A DNA stretch of 42,093 nucleotides from an uncultured Clostridia bacterium (GCA_947652665.1 CANTDZ010000011.1:1-42093); one strand, 5' to 3'; numbered from the stretch's first letter, positions 15,928-23,159 are shown. Made by a program: numbers and translations. The notes: a model not told the origin generated them from the letters alone.

Positions 15928-16802
15928 ATGTTTTTGCTGGCCTCATCGGCTAAAAAGCGGCCGGTCTTGTAAAGAAGCCGGAGGGCCTCCGGCACCAGGG
16001 GCAGGGGGAACTTTTCCATAAAGTGGTCGGCTTCCAGGGTGAAGTCGCCCTCATAGCCGATTTCCCGCAGAGCCGTCACCAGGGCCGAGAAGTCGATCTT
16101 CATGGCAAAGGGGATGGTGTGGGAATCCTCCCTGAAATCGTTGTCGTGCACGTGCAGAGCCTGCAGGCGCCGGGGCCCCATGGTCCGCACGAACCCGCCC
16201 AAGTCCTCGTCGGTCAGGGCTGTGTGGCCCACGTCCAGGCAGCCGACTACCCAGGGGCTGCCAACTTCGTCGATGTAGTCACAGAATTCCTGGGGGCGGG
16301 AGCAAGTGCTGTCGATAATGCGGTCGACCACGGGGTTGTGCTGCCACATATTTTCGCAGGCTACCTTAATGCCGAACTTCTCACAATAAGGCACCAGCCG
16401 CTTGTAAAATTCGATGTTCATTTCTTTTAGCTCCGCCGCGTGGGTCAAGTAGGGCAGGTGGTGCTTGGGGTGCACGACGATAATCTTCGCCCCCAAAATG
16501 GACGCCGCCTCCATAGACTGCACGATGGCCTGGAACCGCCGCTCGTCGTCGGCCTCGTCGCCGGTGCTGGAGGCAAAGGGGGCATGGGCCTGGTTGCAGG
16601 GGATTTCCGCCTCATCGGCTACGGCCCGGAGGGATTTCGCGTAGTCCCGGAAATCGGGCTTATTCATGGCATACTCGGGGTTGTCGAACATGGGGAAAAA
16701 GCTGAAGTCGTAGGCGTCAAAGCCGGCTTTTGCCAGCATTCGGATGGCTTCGGCGTCGCCGTAAACACGGGCGAGGAAATCGGTCTGGGTGGACAGGGTC
16801 AT
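15924..16802 (-). CDS. sugar phosphate isomerase/epimerase family TIM-barrel protein
   Basis: 292 residues. Xylose-isomerase-like barrel (AP endonuclease family 2 fold). Motifs: AGFDAYDFSFF, the metal-site segment VVHPKHHLPY, VACENMW, CLDVGHTAL, LHVHDNDF, and FTLEADHF near the C-terminus; the His, Glu and Asp residues would hold a divalent metal. ATG at 16802 follows AAAAGGAAG and lies 16 nt after the recX stop; longer in-frame starts overlap recX. It probably belongs to the recA-recX transcript, which is functionally odd. The substrate is unknown. Confidence 0.88.
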   Translation of the reverse strand: MTLSTQTDFLARVYGDAEAIRMLAKAGFDAYDFSFFPMFDNPEYAMNKPDFRDYAKSLRAVADEAEIPCNQAHAPFASSTGDEADDERRFQAIVQSMEAASILGAKIIVVHPKHHLPYLTHAAELKEMNIEFYKRLVPYCEKFGIKVACENMWQHNPVVDRIIDSTCSRPQEFCDYIDEVGSPWVVGCLDVGHTALTDEDLGGFVRTMGPRRLQALHVHDNDFREDSHTIPFAMKIDFSALVTALREIGYEGDFTLEADHFMEKFPLPLVPEALRLLYKTGRFLADEASKNI

Positions 16803-16818
16803 GTGAATCGCTTCCTTT

Positions 16819-17439
16819 TTAATCATAGTCATATTCGTCCGCCTCCATGGCCCGGCGTATGTCCGAATAGGAATAGCCCAGGCGCTGGAGGGCGGCAAAG
16901 GCCCGGCGGCGGTCTTTTTCATCGTCGGCCCAGCCGGGGTACTTCTTTTGCAGCAGGGCGCGCATATTCTCCAGGGTGGCGTCTTCGTCCTGGTATTCGG
17001 CCAGCAGCTCGTCAATGAGCTCTGGCGCGATGCCTTTTATTTTCAGCTCCTGCTTGACGCGCATGGGGCCATAGCGCTTGCGGGTGAAGAGCTCCCGGGC
17101 ATAGCGCCGGGCATAGTCCTCGTCGTTCAGGAGCCCCAGCTCCTCCATGCGGTCGGCAGCAGCCTGGGCGGCTTCGCGGCTGGCGGCGGTGCGGGCGATC
17201 TTCTCCGTCAGCTCCTTCTTCGAGTGGCTCCTGTGCTCCAGCAGGTACAGGGCTTTTTCCTTGGCCCGGTGGGCGTCCGATGCCTGGAGGAGCTCATGGA
17301 GTTCCTCGTCATCCAGTTCGTCCCCTGGCCGCAGGCCGGAGCGCAGAAACGTCTCCGTGTCGATCTTCACGGCTGGTTCGCCGTCAATGTACAGCTGGGT
17401 CAGATGCCTGCGGCGGGGTTCTGCGGCGGTAAGCTCCAT
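16819..17439 (-). CDS. recX: regulatory protein RecX
   Basis: 206 residues with the tandem three-helix repeats of RecX: ALYLLEHRSHSKKELTEKI (about 63-82), then LLNDEDYARRYARELF, RVKQELKIKGI and RRRAFAALQRLGYSYSDI. RecX binds RecA filaments and modulates recombination and strand exchange. Its ATG shares one base with the recA TGA, so the two are translationally coupled. Length fits Firmicutes RecX. Confidence 0.93.
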   Translation of the reverse strand: MELTAAEPRRRHLTQLYIDGEPAVKIDTETFLRSGLRPGDELDDEELHELLQASDAHRAKEKALYLLEHRSHSKKELTEKIARTAASREAAQAAADRMEELGLLNDEDYARRYARELFTRKRYGPMRVKQELKIKGIAPELIDELLAEYQDEDATLENMRALLQKKYPGWADDEKDRRRAFAALQRLGYSYSDIRRAMEADEYDYD

Positions 17440-18623
17440 CAGTCATCCACCGTTATGTCGATATCGGGCTTCTTAGGCGTGCTCTTTTTCGGGGCCGGGG
17501 CTTCGCCCAAGGTAGTCTGGGCCGGGGCGGGAGCCGCTTCCGGAACCTCCACGGGCTTGACGCCCCCCTTGGCCGGGACGTTGTCGTAAAGCTTGTTCAC
17601 GTTTTCCCGCACCTTCGCCTCGATCTCCCCGGCAATGTCCGGGTGGGACGCCAAAAAGTCCTTGGACTTGTCCCGGCCCTGCCCAATGCGCTCGCCATTA
17701 TAGGAGAACCACGCGCCGCTCTTCTGCACGATCTCCAGTTGCACCGCAATATCCAGCAGTTCGCCGGTACGGGAAATGCCCGTGCCGTACATCACGTCGA
17801 ACTCAGCGGTACGGAAGGGCGGGGCGATCTTGTTCTTCACGACCTTCGCCTTCGTCCGGGAGCCGATCATATCCGTGCCGTTCTTAATGACCTCGCCCTT
17901 GCGGACCTCGATGCGCACGGACGCGTAGAATTTCAACGCCCGGCCGCCCGGGGTGACCTCGGGGTTGCCATAAATGACGCCCACCTTTTCGCGCAGCTGG
18001 TTGATGAAGATGGCCACGCAGTTGGACTTGGAAATGGCACCGGCCAGCTTGCGCAGGGCCTGGCTCATCAAACGGGCCTGCAGGCCCACGTGGGTGTCGC
18101 CCATGTCGCCTTCGATTTCCGCACGGGGCACCAGCGCCGCTACGGAGTCCACGACAATCACGTCAATGGCGTTGGAACGTACCAGGGCCTCGGTGATCTC
18201 CAGGGCCTGCTCGCCCGTGTCTGGCTGGGACACCAGAAGGCTCTCGGTGTCCACGCCCAAATGCCCGGCGTAGACCGGGTCCAGGGCGTGCTCCACGTCG
18301 ATGAAGGCCGCGTTGCCGCCCATCTTCTGGCCCTCGGCGATGCAGTGCAGGGCCAGGGTGGTCTTGCCGGAGGATTCCGGCCCGTACATCTCGATGATGC
18401 GTCCCCGGGGCAAGCCCCCGATGCCCAGCGCCAAATCCAAGGACAGCGACCCCGTGGGGATGGCTTCCACATTCAGCTCGCTGTCCTGCCCCAGCCGCAT
18501 GACCGCGCCCTCGCCAAACTGCTTCTTGATCTGCGCCAGCGCTGTCTCCAGGGCTTTGGCCTTCTCCTCGGGCTTCACGTCCCCGGCGCGGGTACTTACC
18601 GGGGCCTGCTTCTTCTCTGCCAT
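17439..18623 (-). CDS. recA: recombinase RecA
   Basis: 394 residues. Walker [10 protein letters not shown], Walker [11 protein letters not shown], the L1/L2 DNA-binding region from [14 protein letters not shown] to [16 protein letters not shown], and [13 protein letters not shown]. It forms filaments on single-stranded DNA, promotes strand exchange and triggers LexA self-cleavage. An extended tail rich in Pro, Ala, Lys and Asp follows the core. ATG 18623 is preferred to the GTG nine bases upstream because GGAGGAG lies 8 nt before the ATG but too close to the GTG. Followed by recX. Confidence 0.97.
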   Translation of the reverse strand: MAEKKQAPVSTRAGDVKPEEKAKALETALAQIKKQFGEGAVMRLGQDSELNVEAIPTGSLSLDLALGIGGLPRGRIIEMYGPESSGKTTLALHCIAEGQKMGGNAAFIDVEHALDPVYAGHLGVDTESLLVSQPDTGEQALEITEALVRSNAIDVIVVDSVAALVPRAEIEGDMGDTHVGLQARLMSQALRKLAGAISKSNCVAIFINQLREKVGVIYGNPEVTPGGRALKFYASVRIEVRKGEVIKNGTDMIGSRTKAKVVKNKIAPPFRTAEFDVMYGTGISRTGELLDIAVQLEIVQKSGAWFSYNGERIGQGRDKSKDFLASHPDIAGEIEAKVRENVNKLYDNVPAKGGVKPVEVPEAAPAPAQTTLGEAPAPKKSTPKKPDIDITVDD

Positions 18624-18656
18624 GTCAAACACTCCTCCGTGTCATTTTCTCCCCTG

Positions 18657-18685
18657 ATTATACTCCTTTTTGCCATTAAAAGCAA
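18657..18685 (-). promoter_or_regulatory. recA promoter
   Basis: Minus-strand TTGCTT (18680-18685), 17-nt spacer, TATAAT (18657-18662), about 34 nt upstream of the recA ATG. Confidence 0.75.
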
Positions 18686-18704
18686 TCACTTTCCGCAATT
18701 TTTT

Positions 18705-18718
18705 CGAACAAATTTTCT
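18705..18718. promoter_or_regulatory. possible degenerate LexA (SOS) box upstream of recA
   Basis: CGAACAAATTTTCT matches the Firmicutes consensus CGAACATATGTTCG at 11 of 14 positions. The left half-site is perfect; the right half-site lacks the leading G. It lies about 20 bp upstream of the -35 box. Weak by sequence alone. Confidence 0.35.
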
Positions 18719-20240
18719 AAACCAATCCATCCTCCGTCAGCTCCAGAACCTTCGTGCACACCTCGTCCATATACTTCCGGTCGTGGGACACGCTGAGGAT
18801 GGCGCCGGGGAAATCCTTCAGCAGCCCCCGGATCACCGGCCCAGAGAGAGGGCTGAAATTGCGGGTGGGCTCGTCGAGCACCAGGACGTTGGCGCCGTCC
18901 AGTATCATCTTCGCAAAAAACAGCTTCGCCCTCTGCCCGCCGGACAGCTCGCTCACCGGGTGCTCAAACTCCTCTGGCGTGTACTTCATGCTGCCCAAAT
19001 ACGTCTTGATTTTTGTCCACTCGTCCTTCTGGCCGGTCTTGGCCAAAAACTCCACGGGGGTCTTCCCCGCATCCAGCAATTCCTCATAATCCTGGGGCAT
19101 ATAGGCCGCCTTTATATCCTTCCTGGCCAAAAGCTCTTCCGCAATTTTCCGCAGGAGGGTGGTCTTTCCCGCGCCGTTTCTGCCTATGATGCAGATGTGC
19201 TCCGGCCCCCGCACGTTCAGTTTAATGTCCCGGGCCAGAACCCGGCCGTCCACGGTGAGCTCCGGCAGGGAGAAGTCCAGGACGGTCTTGCCCCAGGGCA
19301 GCTCTATGTTATCCCCGAACCCCGCCAAAATGGCTTCTTCGGTGTCGGGCAGCTCCGTCCGGGCTTCGTGCTCCCGCTCGTAGCGGTGCTCCAGGGACTT
19401 GACAGCTTTCATCTTCTTTTTCAGCAGCCGCCCTCCGTGGGGGTCCTGACGGGAAATAGCGTTTTGCTGGTGCTCCACTTTCTGGTAAAGCTGGCGGAAG
19501 CGTTCCTGCTGCTTGCGTTCCTCCTGGCGCTCTTTTTTGGCGATCTGCTCCTGCTTCTGGAAATTGTGCAGGCGCTCACTTACATACTGGGCATAGCCCA
19601 TCCGCGCTACCGTGTGCCGGGGGAGCGTTTTGCGCCGGAGCTGCTCCATATGCAGGACAGCGTTGGCAGTGGCCTCCAGCAGGGCCTCGTCGTGGGAGAT
19701 GTATAGCACGGGCTCCCGGCACTGCTGTATAAAATCTTCCAGCCAGCGCAGGGTGGCGATGTCCAGGTCGTTGGAAGGCTCATCCAGCAGGTAGGCATCG
19801 GGGCGCTCCAGGGCTAAAAGGGCCATGCGCAGCTTGACCTTCTCCCCGCCGGACAGCTTCCCCATGAGCTGGTCGCTGTAAAAGGCCTCGGGCGGGATGC
19901 CCAGCTGGGCGCCCAGGGCCGCCAGCTCCTTGGGGCTGGACTGGAGGAACGCGTCGCTTTCGGCGCATTTCTCGTAGACGGTCTTGCCCTTGTCTTCCGC
20001 CGGCAGCTCTTGGCTCAGGTAGCCAAAAACCATGCCGTCTTTTTGAATTTGGCCGTCCCATTGGGCGTAGGGTTCTGTCAGGCTCTCGTCGTAGAGGAGC
20101 TTGAGAAGGGTCGACTTGCCGTTGCCCTCCTCGCCGATGACGGCCATCTTATCCCCCGGGTTCAGGGCAAAGGTGAGCCCCTCCACCAGGGTGCGTAAAT
20201 CTTTTTTCATGGTAATCTGTAGGTTGCGGACTTGCAGCAT
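18717..20240 (-). CDS. ABC-F ATPase (ribosome-associated, possible antibiotic-resistance type)
   Basis: 507 residues with two ATPase domains and no membrane segments. Domain 1: Walker A GEEGNGKST, signature LSGGEKVKL, Walker B YLLDEPSNDLD. Domain 2: Walker A GRNGAGKTT, signature LSGGQRAKL, Walker B VLVLDEPTRNFSPLS, where NFSPLS replaces the usual NHLD. A long, charged, KKER/QEER-rich linker (about 240-330) joins them; in this family it reaches into the ribosome. ATG 20240 is preceded by AAAGGAGG; the longer open frame runs through a terminator hairpin and is not coding. Such proteins act on translating ribosomes, several giving drug resistance. The leader with an attenuator supports drug- or translation-responsive control. 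Confidence 0.9.
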   Translation of the reverse strand: MLQVRNLQITMKKDLRTLVEGLTFALNPGDKMAVIGEEGNGKSTLLKLLYDESLTEPYAQWDGQIQKDGMVFGYLSQELPAEDKGKTVYEKCAESDAFLQSSPKELAALGAQLGIPPEAFYSDQLMGKLSGGEKVKLRMALLALERPDAYLLDEPSNDLDIATLRWLEDFIQQCREPVLYISHDEALLEATANAVLHMEQLRRKTLPRHTVARMGYAQYVSERLHNFQKQEQIAKKERQEERKQQERFRQLYQKVEHQQNAISRQDPHGGRLLKKKMKAVKSLEHRYEREHEARTELPDTEEAILAGFGDNIELPWGKTVLDFSLPELTVDGRVLARDIKLNVRGPEHICIIGRNGAGKTTLLRKIAEELLARKDIKAAYMPQDYEELLDAGKTPVEFLAKTGQKDEWTKIKTYLGSMKYTPEEFEHPVSELSGGQRAKLFFAKMILDGANVLVLDEPTRNFSPLSGPVIRGLLKDFPGAILSVSHDRKYMDEVCTKVLELTEDGLV

Positions 20241-20262
20241 AAAAACCAGCCTCCTTTTGCAC

Positions 20263-20295
20263 AAAAAAGCCTGCCCCCGCGCCGCAGGGACAGGC
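20263..20295 (-). terminator. attenuator terminator in the ABC-F leader
   Basis: Within the predicted 5' leader, ending about 20 nt before the ABC-F start codon. Twelve base pairs (GCCTGTCCCTGC with GCGGGGGCAGGC, two G-U pairs), a 3-nt loop and then six T on the minus strand. A full intrinsic terminator between promoter and gene means expression depends on read-through or refolding. Confidence 0.82.
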
Positions 20296-20334
20296 AAAAC
20301 GCACGCAAAGAAGGCCCTTTCCAGAGCCGCTCCC

Positions 20335-20444
20335 TCACGGAGCAAAAAGATGCGTACAAGGCCCGGCCCGGCAACACGAACAGGCTCCGGGGAATCTTCC
20401 CCCAAGCGTCGCTTTGCCGTTTTCCATAAGCCTTATACTAACAT
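20335..20444 (-). other. candidate leader peptides in the ABC-F leader
   Basis: First after the promoter is AAAAAGGAG, then ATG-TTA-GTA-TAA (20444-20433), a three-residue ORF with an excellent ribosome site. A second ATG at 20427 opens a 30-codon frame ending at 20335, rich in Cys, Gly and Pro. Either could stall ribosomes and steer folding of the downstream terminator, as known for other ABC-F and erm leaders. No conservation data available. Confidence 0.45.
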
Positions 20445-20475
20445 CCTTTCACTCCTTTTTGCTAAAACTGCCGAT

Positions 20476-20504
20476 ATTATACTCACTGTAGAGGCTTTTG
20501 TCAA
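20476..20504 (-). promoter_or_regulatory. consensus promoter of the ABC-F leader
   Basis: Minus-strand TTGACA (20499-20504), exactly 17 nt, TATAAT (20476-20481): a perfect sigma-A promoter, about 230 nt upstream of the ABC-F start codon. Strong initiation combined with a terminator is typical of attenuation. Confidence 0.88.
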
Positions 20505-20522
20505 GAGGTTTTTTGCGTTTTT

Positions 20523-21527
20523 TTACGAGCGCCGCAGATGGAGCACGTGGCAGATGCCCGGGATGCTTTCCCCCTGCTGGGACGACGTGGGGGACATGAG
20601 CGCCCCCGTGGCACAGAACAGGATATTGCCCAGCCCCCCGGCCTCCATGCGGCTGAGGATGTGCCCGCACAGAACCGACGCCGAACAGCCGCAGCCCGAG
20701 CCTCCCGCGTGGACGTCCTGCTGGGTGCGGTCGTAGAGGAGGAGGCCGCAGTCCTGGTGGCGGGAGGTCAGGTCCAGGTTGTTCTGCTGCAGGGTCTGGT
20801 GGAGAAGGTCGGTGCCTACCTGGCCCAGGTCGCCGGTGTAGATGCAGTCGTAGTCGGAAGGGGCGGTGTGGGTGTCCTGGAGGAACTGGTAGATGCTGTC
20901 GGCCGCAGCCGGGGCCATGGCCGCGCCCATGTTGGCCGGGTCCTTTACGCCCAGGTCGACGATTTTTCCGGCCAGGCCCCGCACGATTTCCACCCTCCCG
21001 GCGCGCCCCACGATGGCGCATCCCGAAGCCGTGGCCGTCCATTGGGCTGTGGGCGTGCGCTGGGCCCCGTACTCCAGGGGGGTGCGGAACTGGCGCTCGG
21101 CGGAGCAGAAGTGCGAGCTGGTCACCGCTGCCGCCCGGTGAGCCGCGCCGGAGTCCACCAGCACCGCCGCCAGGAACAGCGTCTGCGCCATGGTGGAGCA
21201 CGCCCCGTATTGGCCTAAAAACGGGATATTATAATCCAGCAGGCCGAAGGTGGAGGAGATGCATTGGTTCAAGAGGTCGCCTGCCAGGATGAAGTCGATG
21301 TCCTTGGGCTTAAGGCCGCCCTTTGCCAGCGCGACCGATACCGCTTCCTTTTGCAGCTGGGCTTCCGCTTTTTCCCAGCTTTCCGTCTGCAGGCTCGTGT
21401 CCTGGAAGGTCTGGTCGAAGTCCGCCGAAAGGGGGCCTTCTGCCTCCTTTTTCCCTGCCACGGCCCCGTGGCTCTCGATCTTTGGCTTTGCCGTGAATTC
21501 GATGGTCTGCTTGCCTATGCGTTGCAT
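20523..21527 (-). CDS. spoVAD: stage V sporulation protein AD
   Basis: 334 residues, thiolase-like fold. Segments typical of SpoVAD: DFILAGDLLNQC, GQYGACSTMAQ, AVTSSHFCSAERQFRTPLEYG, YTGDLGQVG, and GSGCGCSASVLCGH near the end. SpoVAD belongs to the SpoVA channel that moves dipicolinic acid into the forespore and binds it during germination. ATG at 21527 starts MQRIGKQTIEF as in the family; the ribosome site (GGGGGCGAG) is modest. The usual partners spoVAC and spoVAE are not adjacent: ABC-F lies downstream and an SLH protein upstream. It supports an endospore-forming host. Confidence 0.93.
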   Translation of the reverse strand: MQRIGKQTIEFTAKPKIESHGAVAGKKEAEGPLSADFDQTFQDTSLQTESWEKAEAQLQKEAVSVALAKGGLKPKDIDFILAGDLLNQCISSTFGLLDYNIPFLGQYGACSTMAQTLFLAAVLVDSGAAHRAAAVTSSHFCSAERQFRTPLEYGAQRTPTAQWTATASGCAIVGRAGRVEIVRGLAGKIVDLGVKDPANMGAAMAPAAADSIYQFLQDTHTAPSDYDCIYTGDLGQVGTDLLHQTLQQNNLDLTSRHQDCGLLLYDRTQQDVHAGGSGCGCSASVLCGHILSRMEAGGLGNILFCATGALMSPTSSQQGESIPGICHVLHLRRS

Positions 21528-21557
21528 TTTCTCGCCCCCAAAAATTTTTTTCGGGGT

Positions 21558-21564
21558 TAGTATG
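21558..21564 (-). promoter_or_regulatory. possible forespore-type -10 element for spoVAD
   Basis: Minus-strand CATACTA fits the sigma-G -10 pattern CATNNTA and lies about 30 nt upstream of the spoVAD ATG. A matching -35 element was not found, so this is tentative. Confidence 0.3.
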
Positions 21565-21566
21565 CC

Positions 21567-21599
21567 CAAAAAAATGGCCCGGGTGTTTTCCCGAGCCAT
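21567..21599 (-). terminator. terminator after the SLH protein gene
   Basis: Minus-strand 10-bp stem ATGGCTCGGG / CCCGGGCCAT (one T-G pair), 6-nt loop, then seven T. It isolates spoVAD from the SLH gene. Confidence 0.88.
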
Positions 21600-21615
21600 C
21601 CTTTTTATGAAAATT

Positions 21616-22446
21616 TTATTTGTTGCGATAGAGGAAACTCACAATCTGGGCGCGGGTGCATTCGCCGTCCGGGTCGAAGCCGCCGCCTTCTGCGCCAACG
21701 GTGATCTCATTCTCAAGAGCCCACTGTACGGCATCGGCGTAATACTCGCCCTCGGGCACATCGGGGAAAGCAGTATTGCCTTCCGGCTCGGGGCTGCCGG
21801 CCGCGCGCCACATAAAGGTCACGGCCTGGGCGCGGGTGCACTTGCCGTCGGGATCAAAGCCGCCGCCTGCCGCGCCGGAGGTGATCTCATTTTCCACCGC
21901 CCACTTTACCGCTTCGGTGTAATATTCATCCGCAGGCACGTCACCAAAGCTGACGTCCTCCGTGGATTCGGGGCTGCTGGCCGCACGCCAGAGGAAGGTC
22001 ACGATCTGGGCGCGGGTGCAGGTAACTTCGGGGGAGAAGGTGGTGCCGTCGCCCGTACCGGCTACGATGCCCTCTTCAATGGCCCAAGCTACCGCCTCGG
22101 CATAATAGGCATCGGCGGGGACGTCCGTGAAGCTCTCGCCGGGGGTGGGGTCCGGGTCAGGGTCCGGAGTGGGAGAGGGGGAAGGGACTACGGGCGTGGG
22201 GGGATTGGGATGCTGAATCGGAGGAATTTCTTCCGGATCGTCGTCATCGCCTTCAGGGGGAGTTGGAACGGACGGATCAACCGGATCTGTCGGATCTTTC
22301 GGATCAGAATCACCAGGATTTTCTGGAGTGACTACACCACTGGGAGGCGTGCCCTCACCGCCATCTTCTTCTGCCCATGCCGTCATCGGCAGCGCCGCGA
22401 AAAGCACGCAGAACGCCAACAACAAGCATAAAACTCTTTTTTTCAT
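21616..22446 (-). CDS. secreted SLH-domain surface protein
   Basis: 276 residues. Signal peptide (MKKRVLCLLLAFCVLFAALP, cleavage after AWA at about 25), then a disordered linker of Pro, Asp, Glu and Gly (about 26-104). Three S-layer homology repeats follow, each with an F-x-D-V-P-x-x-x-Y-Y-x-x-A-V start and a C-T-R-A-Q end (about 105-276). SLH repeats bind pyruvylated cell-wall polymers, so the protein should be anchored to the wall; there is no other functional domain, so the acidic linker is the only exposed part. ATG follows AGGAGGC. A leader of some 300 nt and an overlapping antisense RNA suggest post-transcriptional control. Confidence 0.93.
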   Translation of the reverse strand: MKKRVLCLLLAFCVLFAALPMTAWAEEDGGEGTPPSGVVTPENPGDSDPKDPTDPVDPSVPTPPEGDDDDPEEIPPIQHPNPPTPVVPSPSPTPDPDPDPTPGESFTDVPADAYYAEAVAWAIEEGIVAGTGDGTTFSPEVTCTRAQIVTFLWRAASSPESTEDVSFGDVPADEYYTEAVKWAVENEITSGAAGGGFDPDGKCTRAQAVTFMWRAAGSPEPEGNTAFPDVPEGEYYADAVQWALENEITVGAEGGGFDPDGECTRAQIVSFLYRNK

Positions 22447-22755
22447 CTTGTTTGCCTCCTAAATAAAATATGTTTTTCCGTTTCCCCTTCCTTGCAGGGC
22501 GGGAGGGGAGTCCCGCCCATGGGGAAGGTTCACGGAAATATAAATACGGTGCCGAGTTGTTTCCCAGCACCGCAAGAACCATCTTAACGAACGCACAGCG
22601 GTTTACCCCTTGAATTGGACTTGCAAAACACAGAAAGAAAGGGTATAATATGGCCGTGGTGCAATTTCGATTGCTGTGCTGAGTGGGTTGGTCACTCGTA
22701 CAGGGCTGTAAGGTGCTACCAACGCCTTGCAGCCTGCCGCAATTTATATTTCCTT
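22447..22755 (-). other. long structured 5' leader of the SLH gene
   Basis: No ORF is supported here. Between the predicted start near 22754 and the SLH ATG lie several hairpins, including CGGTGC / GCACCG (22547-22572) and GGCGGGA / TCCCGCC (22498-22517, inside a larger TTCCCC / GGGGAA stem). No known riboswitch was recognised. Confidence 0.5.
22621..22649 (+). promoter_or_regulatory. promoter of the candidate antisense RNA
   Basis: TTGCAA (22621-22626), 17-nt spacer, TATAAT (22644-22649). Same hexamers and spacing as the antitoxin promoters downstream. Confidence 0.78.
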
Positions 22756-22819
22756 TCTTTATTATAGAACATCTTACCAAAAAATGCAAGATGAAATGTC
22801 CCGGGGCAGGGACTTTTTT
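22656..22819 (+). ncRNA. candidate structured RNA antisense to the SLH leader
   Basis: Predicted RNA of about 164 nt from the promoter at 22621-22649 to a short GTCCC/GGGAC hairpin with TTTTTT (22798-22819). Three successive hairpins: GCAAT-TTCG-ATTGC (22661-22674), GAGTG/CACTC with loop GGTTGGT (22681-22697), and GGCTGTAAGG / CCTTGCAGCC (22704-22734). The last two loops contain GTTGGT and ACCAAC, which can form a 6-bp loop-loop contact. The first 100 nt are complementary to the 5' end of the SLH transcript. It matches no RNA family I recognise; 6S RNA was considered and does not fit. Confidence 0.5.
22761..22789 (-). promoter_or_regulatory. promoter of the SLH gene
   Basis: Minus-strand TTGCAT (22784-22789), 17-nt spacer, TATAAT (22761-22766). 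Transcription from here overlaps the plus-strand RNA for about 100 nt. Confidence 0.7.
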
Positions 22820-22837
22820 CGTTTTTGTGGGAAGGGG

Positions 22838-22866
22838 TTGCAAATTTTGGCGCGGGGGAGTATAAT
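22838..22866 (+). promoter_or_regulatory. promoter of antitoxin RNA 1
   Basis: TTGCAA (22838-22843), 17-nt spacer, TATAAT (22861-22866). Confidence 0.82.
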
Positions 22867-22872
22867 AAAAAT

Positions 22873-22948
22873 GCGAAGTTAAGTAGAGACAAAGCATTCA
22901 CCAAGTCTCGAAAAGAAACCCCGGAGGGGGCAACCTCCGGGGTTTTTC
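22873..22948 (+). ncRNA. putative antitoxin RNA 1
   Basis: About 76 nt. CGAAGTTAAGTA (22874-22885) is identical to 23036-23047 inside the toxin gene (codons 5-9 region). ACAAAGCATTCACC (22889-22902) matches 23057-23070, which spans the toxin start codon and ribosome site, with two differences. Both lie on the plus strand while the toxin mRNA is minus, so they are antisense to it. A GAGAC/GTCTC stem (22886-22890 and 22905-22909) presents the start-pairing stretch in its loop. It ends at the shared terminator. This is the par (RNAII) logic. Confidence 0.8.
22916..22945. terminator. bidirectional terminator of cassette 1
   Basis: 12-bp stem AAACCCCGGAGG / CCTCCGGGGTTT with a 6-nt loop. TTTTT follows on plus, TTTCTTTT on minus. 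Antitoxin and toxin transcripts both end here and so share this complementary hairpin. Confidence 0.9.
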
Positions 22949-22970
22949 GTGCCTGTGGGCTCACTGGCCC

Positions 22971-23060
22971 TTACTTTTGTCCGTCGAGCCACTTGCAAAT
23001 ATAGTAGGCAACTACACTTGCTGCAACAGACAGTACGAAGTTAAGTATCATCTCTGACAA
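22971..23060 (-). CDS. small single-helix membrane peptide, putative type I toxin (copy 1)
   Basis: 29 residues from a TTG start with GGGGAGGTGG upstream. An acidic/polar N-terminus of three residues, a hydrophobic helix (about 4-22, SVAASVVAYYIC), and a short C-terminus KWLDGQK. The overall plan (short N-terminus, one helix, charged tail with K/R-x-L-D) recalls Fst (…ISRVLDEE…) and other type I toxins that insert in the membrane from inside. It is too short for most gene finders. Its start codon and ribosome site lie within the sequence repeated in antitoxin RNA 1. The promoter at 23107-23135 carries a Spo0A box. Toxic action is inferred. Confidence 0.78.
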   Translation of the reverse strand: MSEMILNFVLSVAASVVAYYICKWLDGQK

Positions 23061-23106
23061 AGCTTCCACCTCCCCTCCGTGCCTATATAGAAGGGGCAGC
23101 ATTTAT

Positions 23107-23135
23107 ACTATAGCACGGTTCGACAAAAACCGCAA
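23107..23135 (-). promoter_or_regulatory. toxin 1 promoter with embedded Spo0A box
   Basis: Minus-strand TTGCGG (23130-23135), 17-nt spacer, TATAGT (23107-23112) with TGC extension. The spacer contains TTGTCGAA (23119-23126), a perfect match to the core Spo0A box. Bound there, Spo0A or a relative would block polymerase. Confidence 0.72.
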
Positions 23136-23159
23136 GGTTAAGGAATTTTGCGCAGGGGG

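Noticed and set aside
17643-19706. Open frame of 687 codons on plus, opposite recA and the ABC-F gene
   Set aside because: It lies antisense to two unmistakable genes, has no ribosome site and shows the His/Gly/Leu/Val-rich composition typical of antisense frames in GC-rich DNA. Similar frames opposite the flavodiiron gene (246-1763), ABC pair 1 (6298-7620, 7917-9347) and ABC pair 3 (40215-42047) are rejected for the same reason.
20240-20405. N-terminal extension of the ABC-F protein to 20405
   Set aside because: The extension would run through the attenuator hairpin, and ATG 20240 has an ideal AAAGGAGG site and the family-typical start.
22447-22755. c-di-GMP or other known riboswitch in the SLH leader
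   Set aside because: The conserved core sequences of GEMM-I and other common classes were not found on either strand.
22656-22819. 6S RNA
   Set aside because: The length is about right, but the 5' and 3' ends do not pair to form the closing stem and there is no central open-promoter-like bubble.
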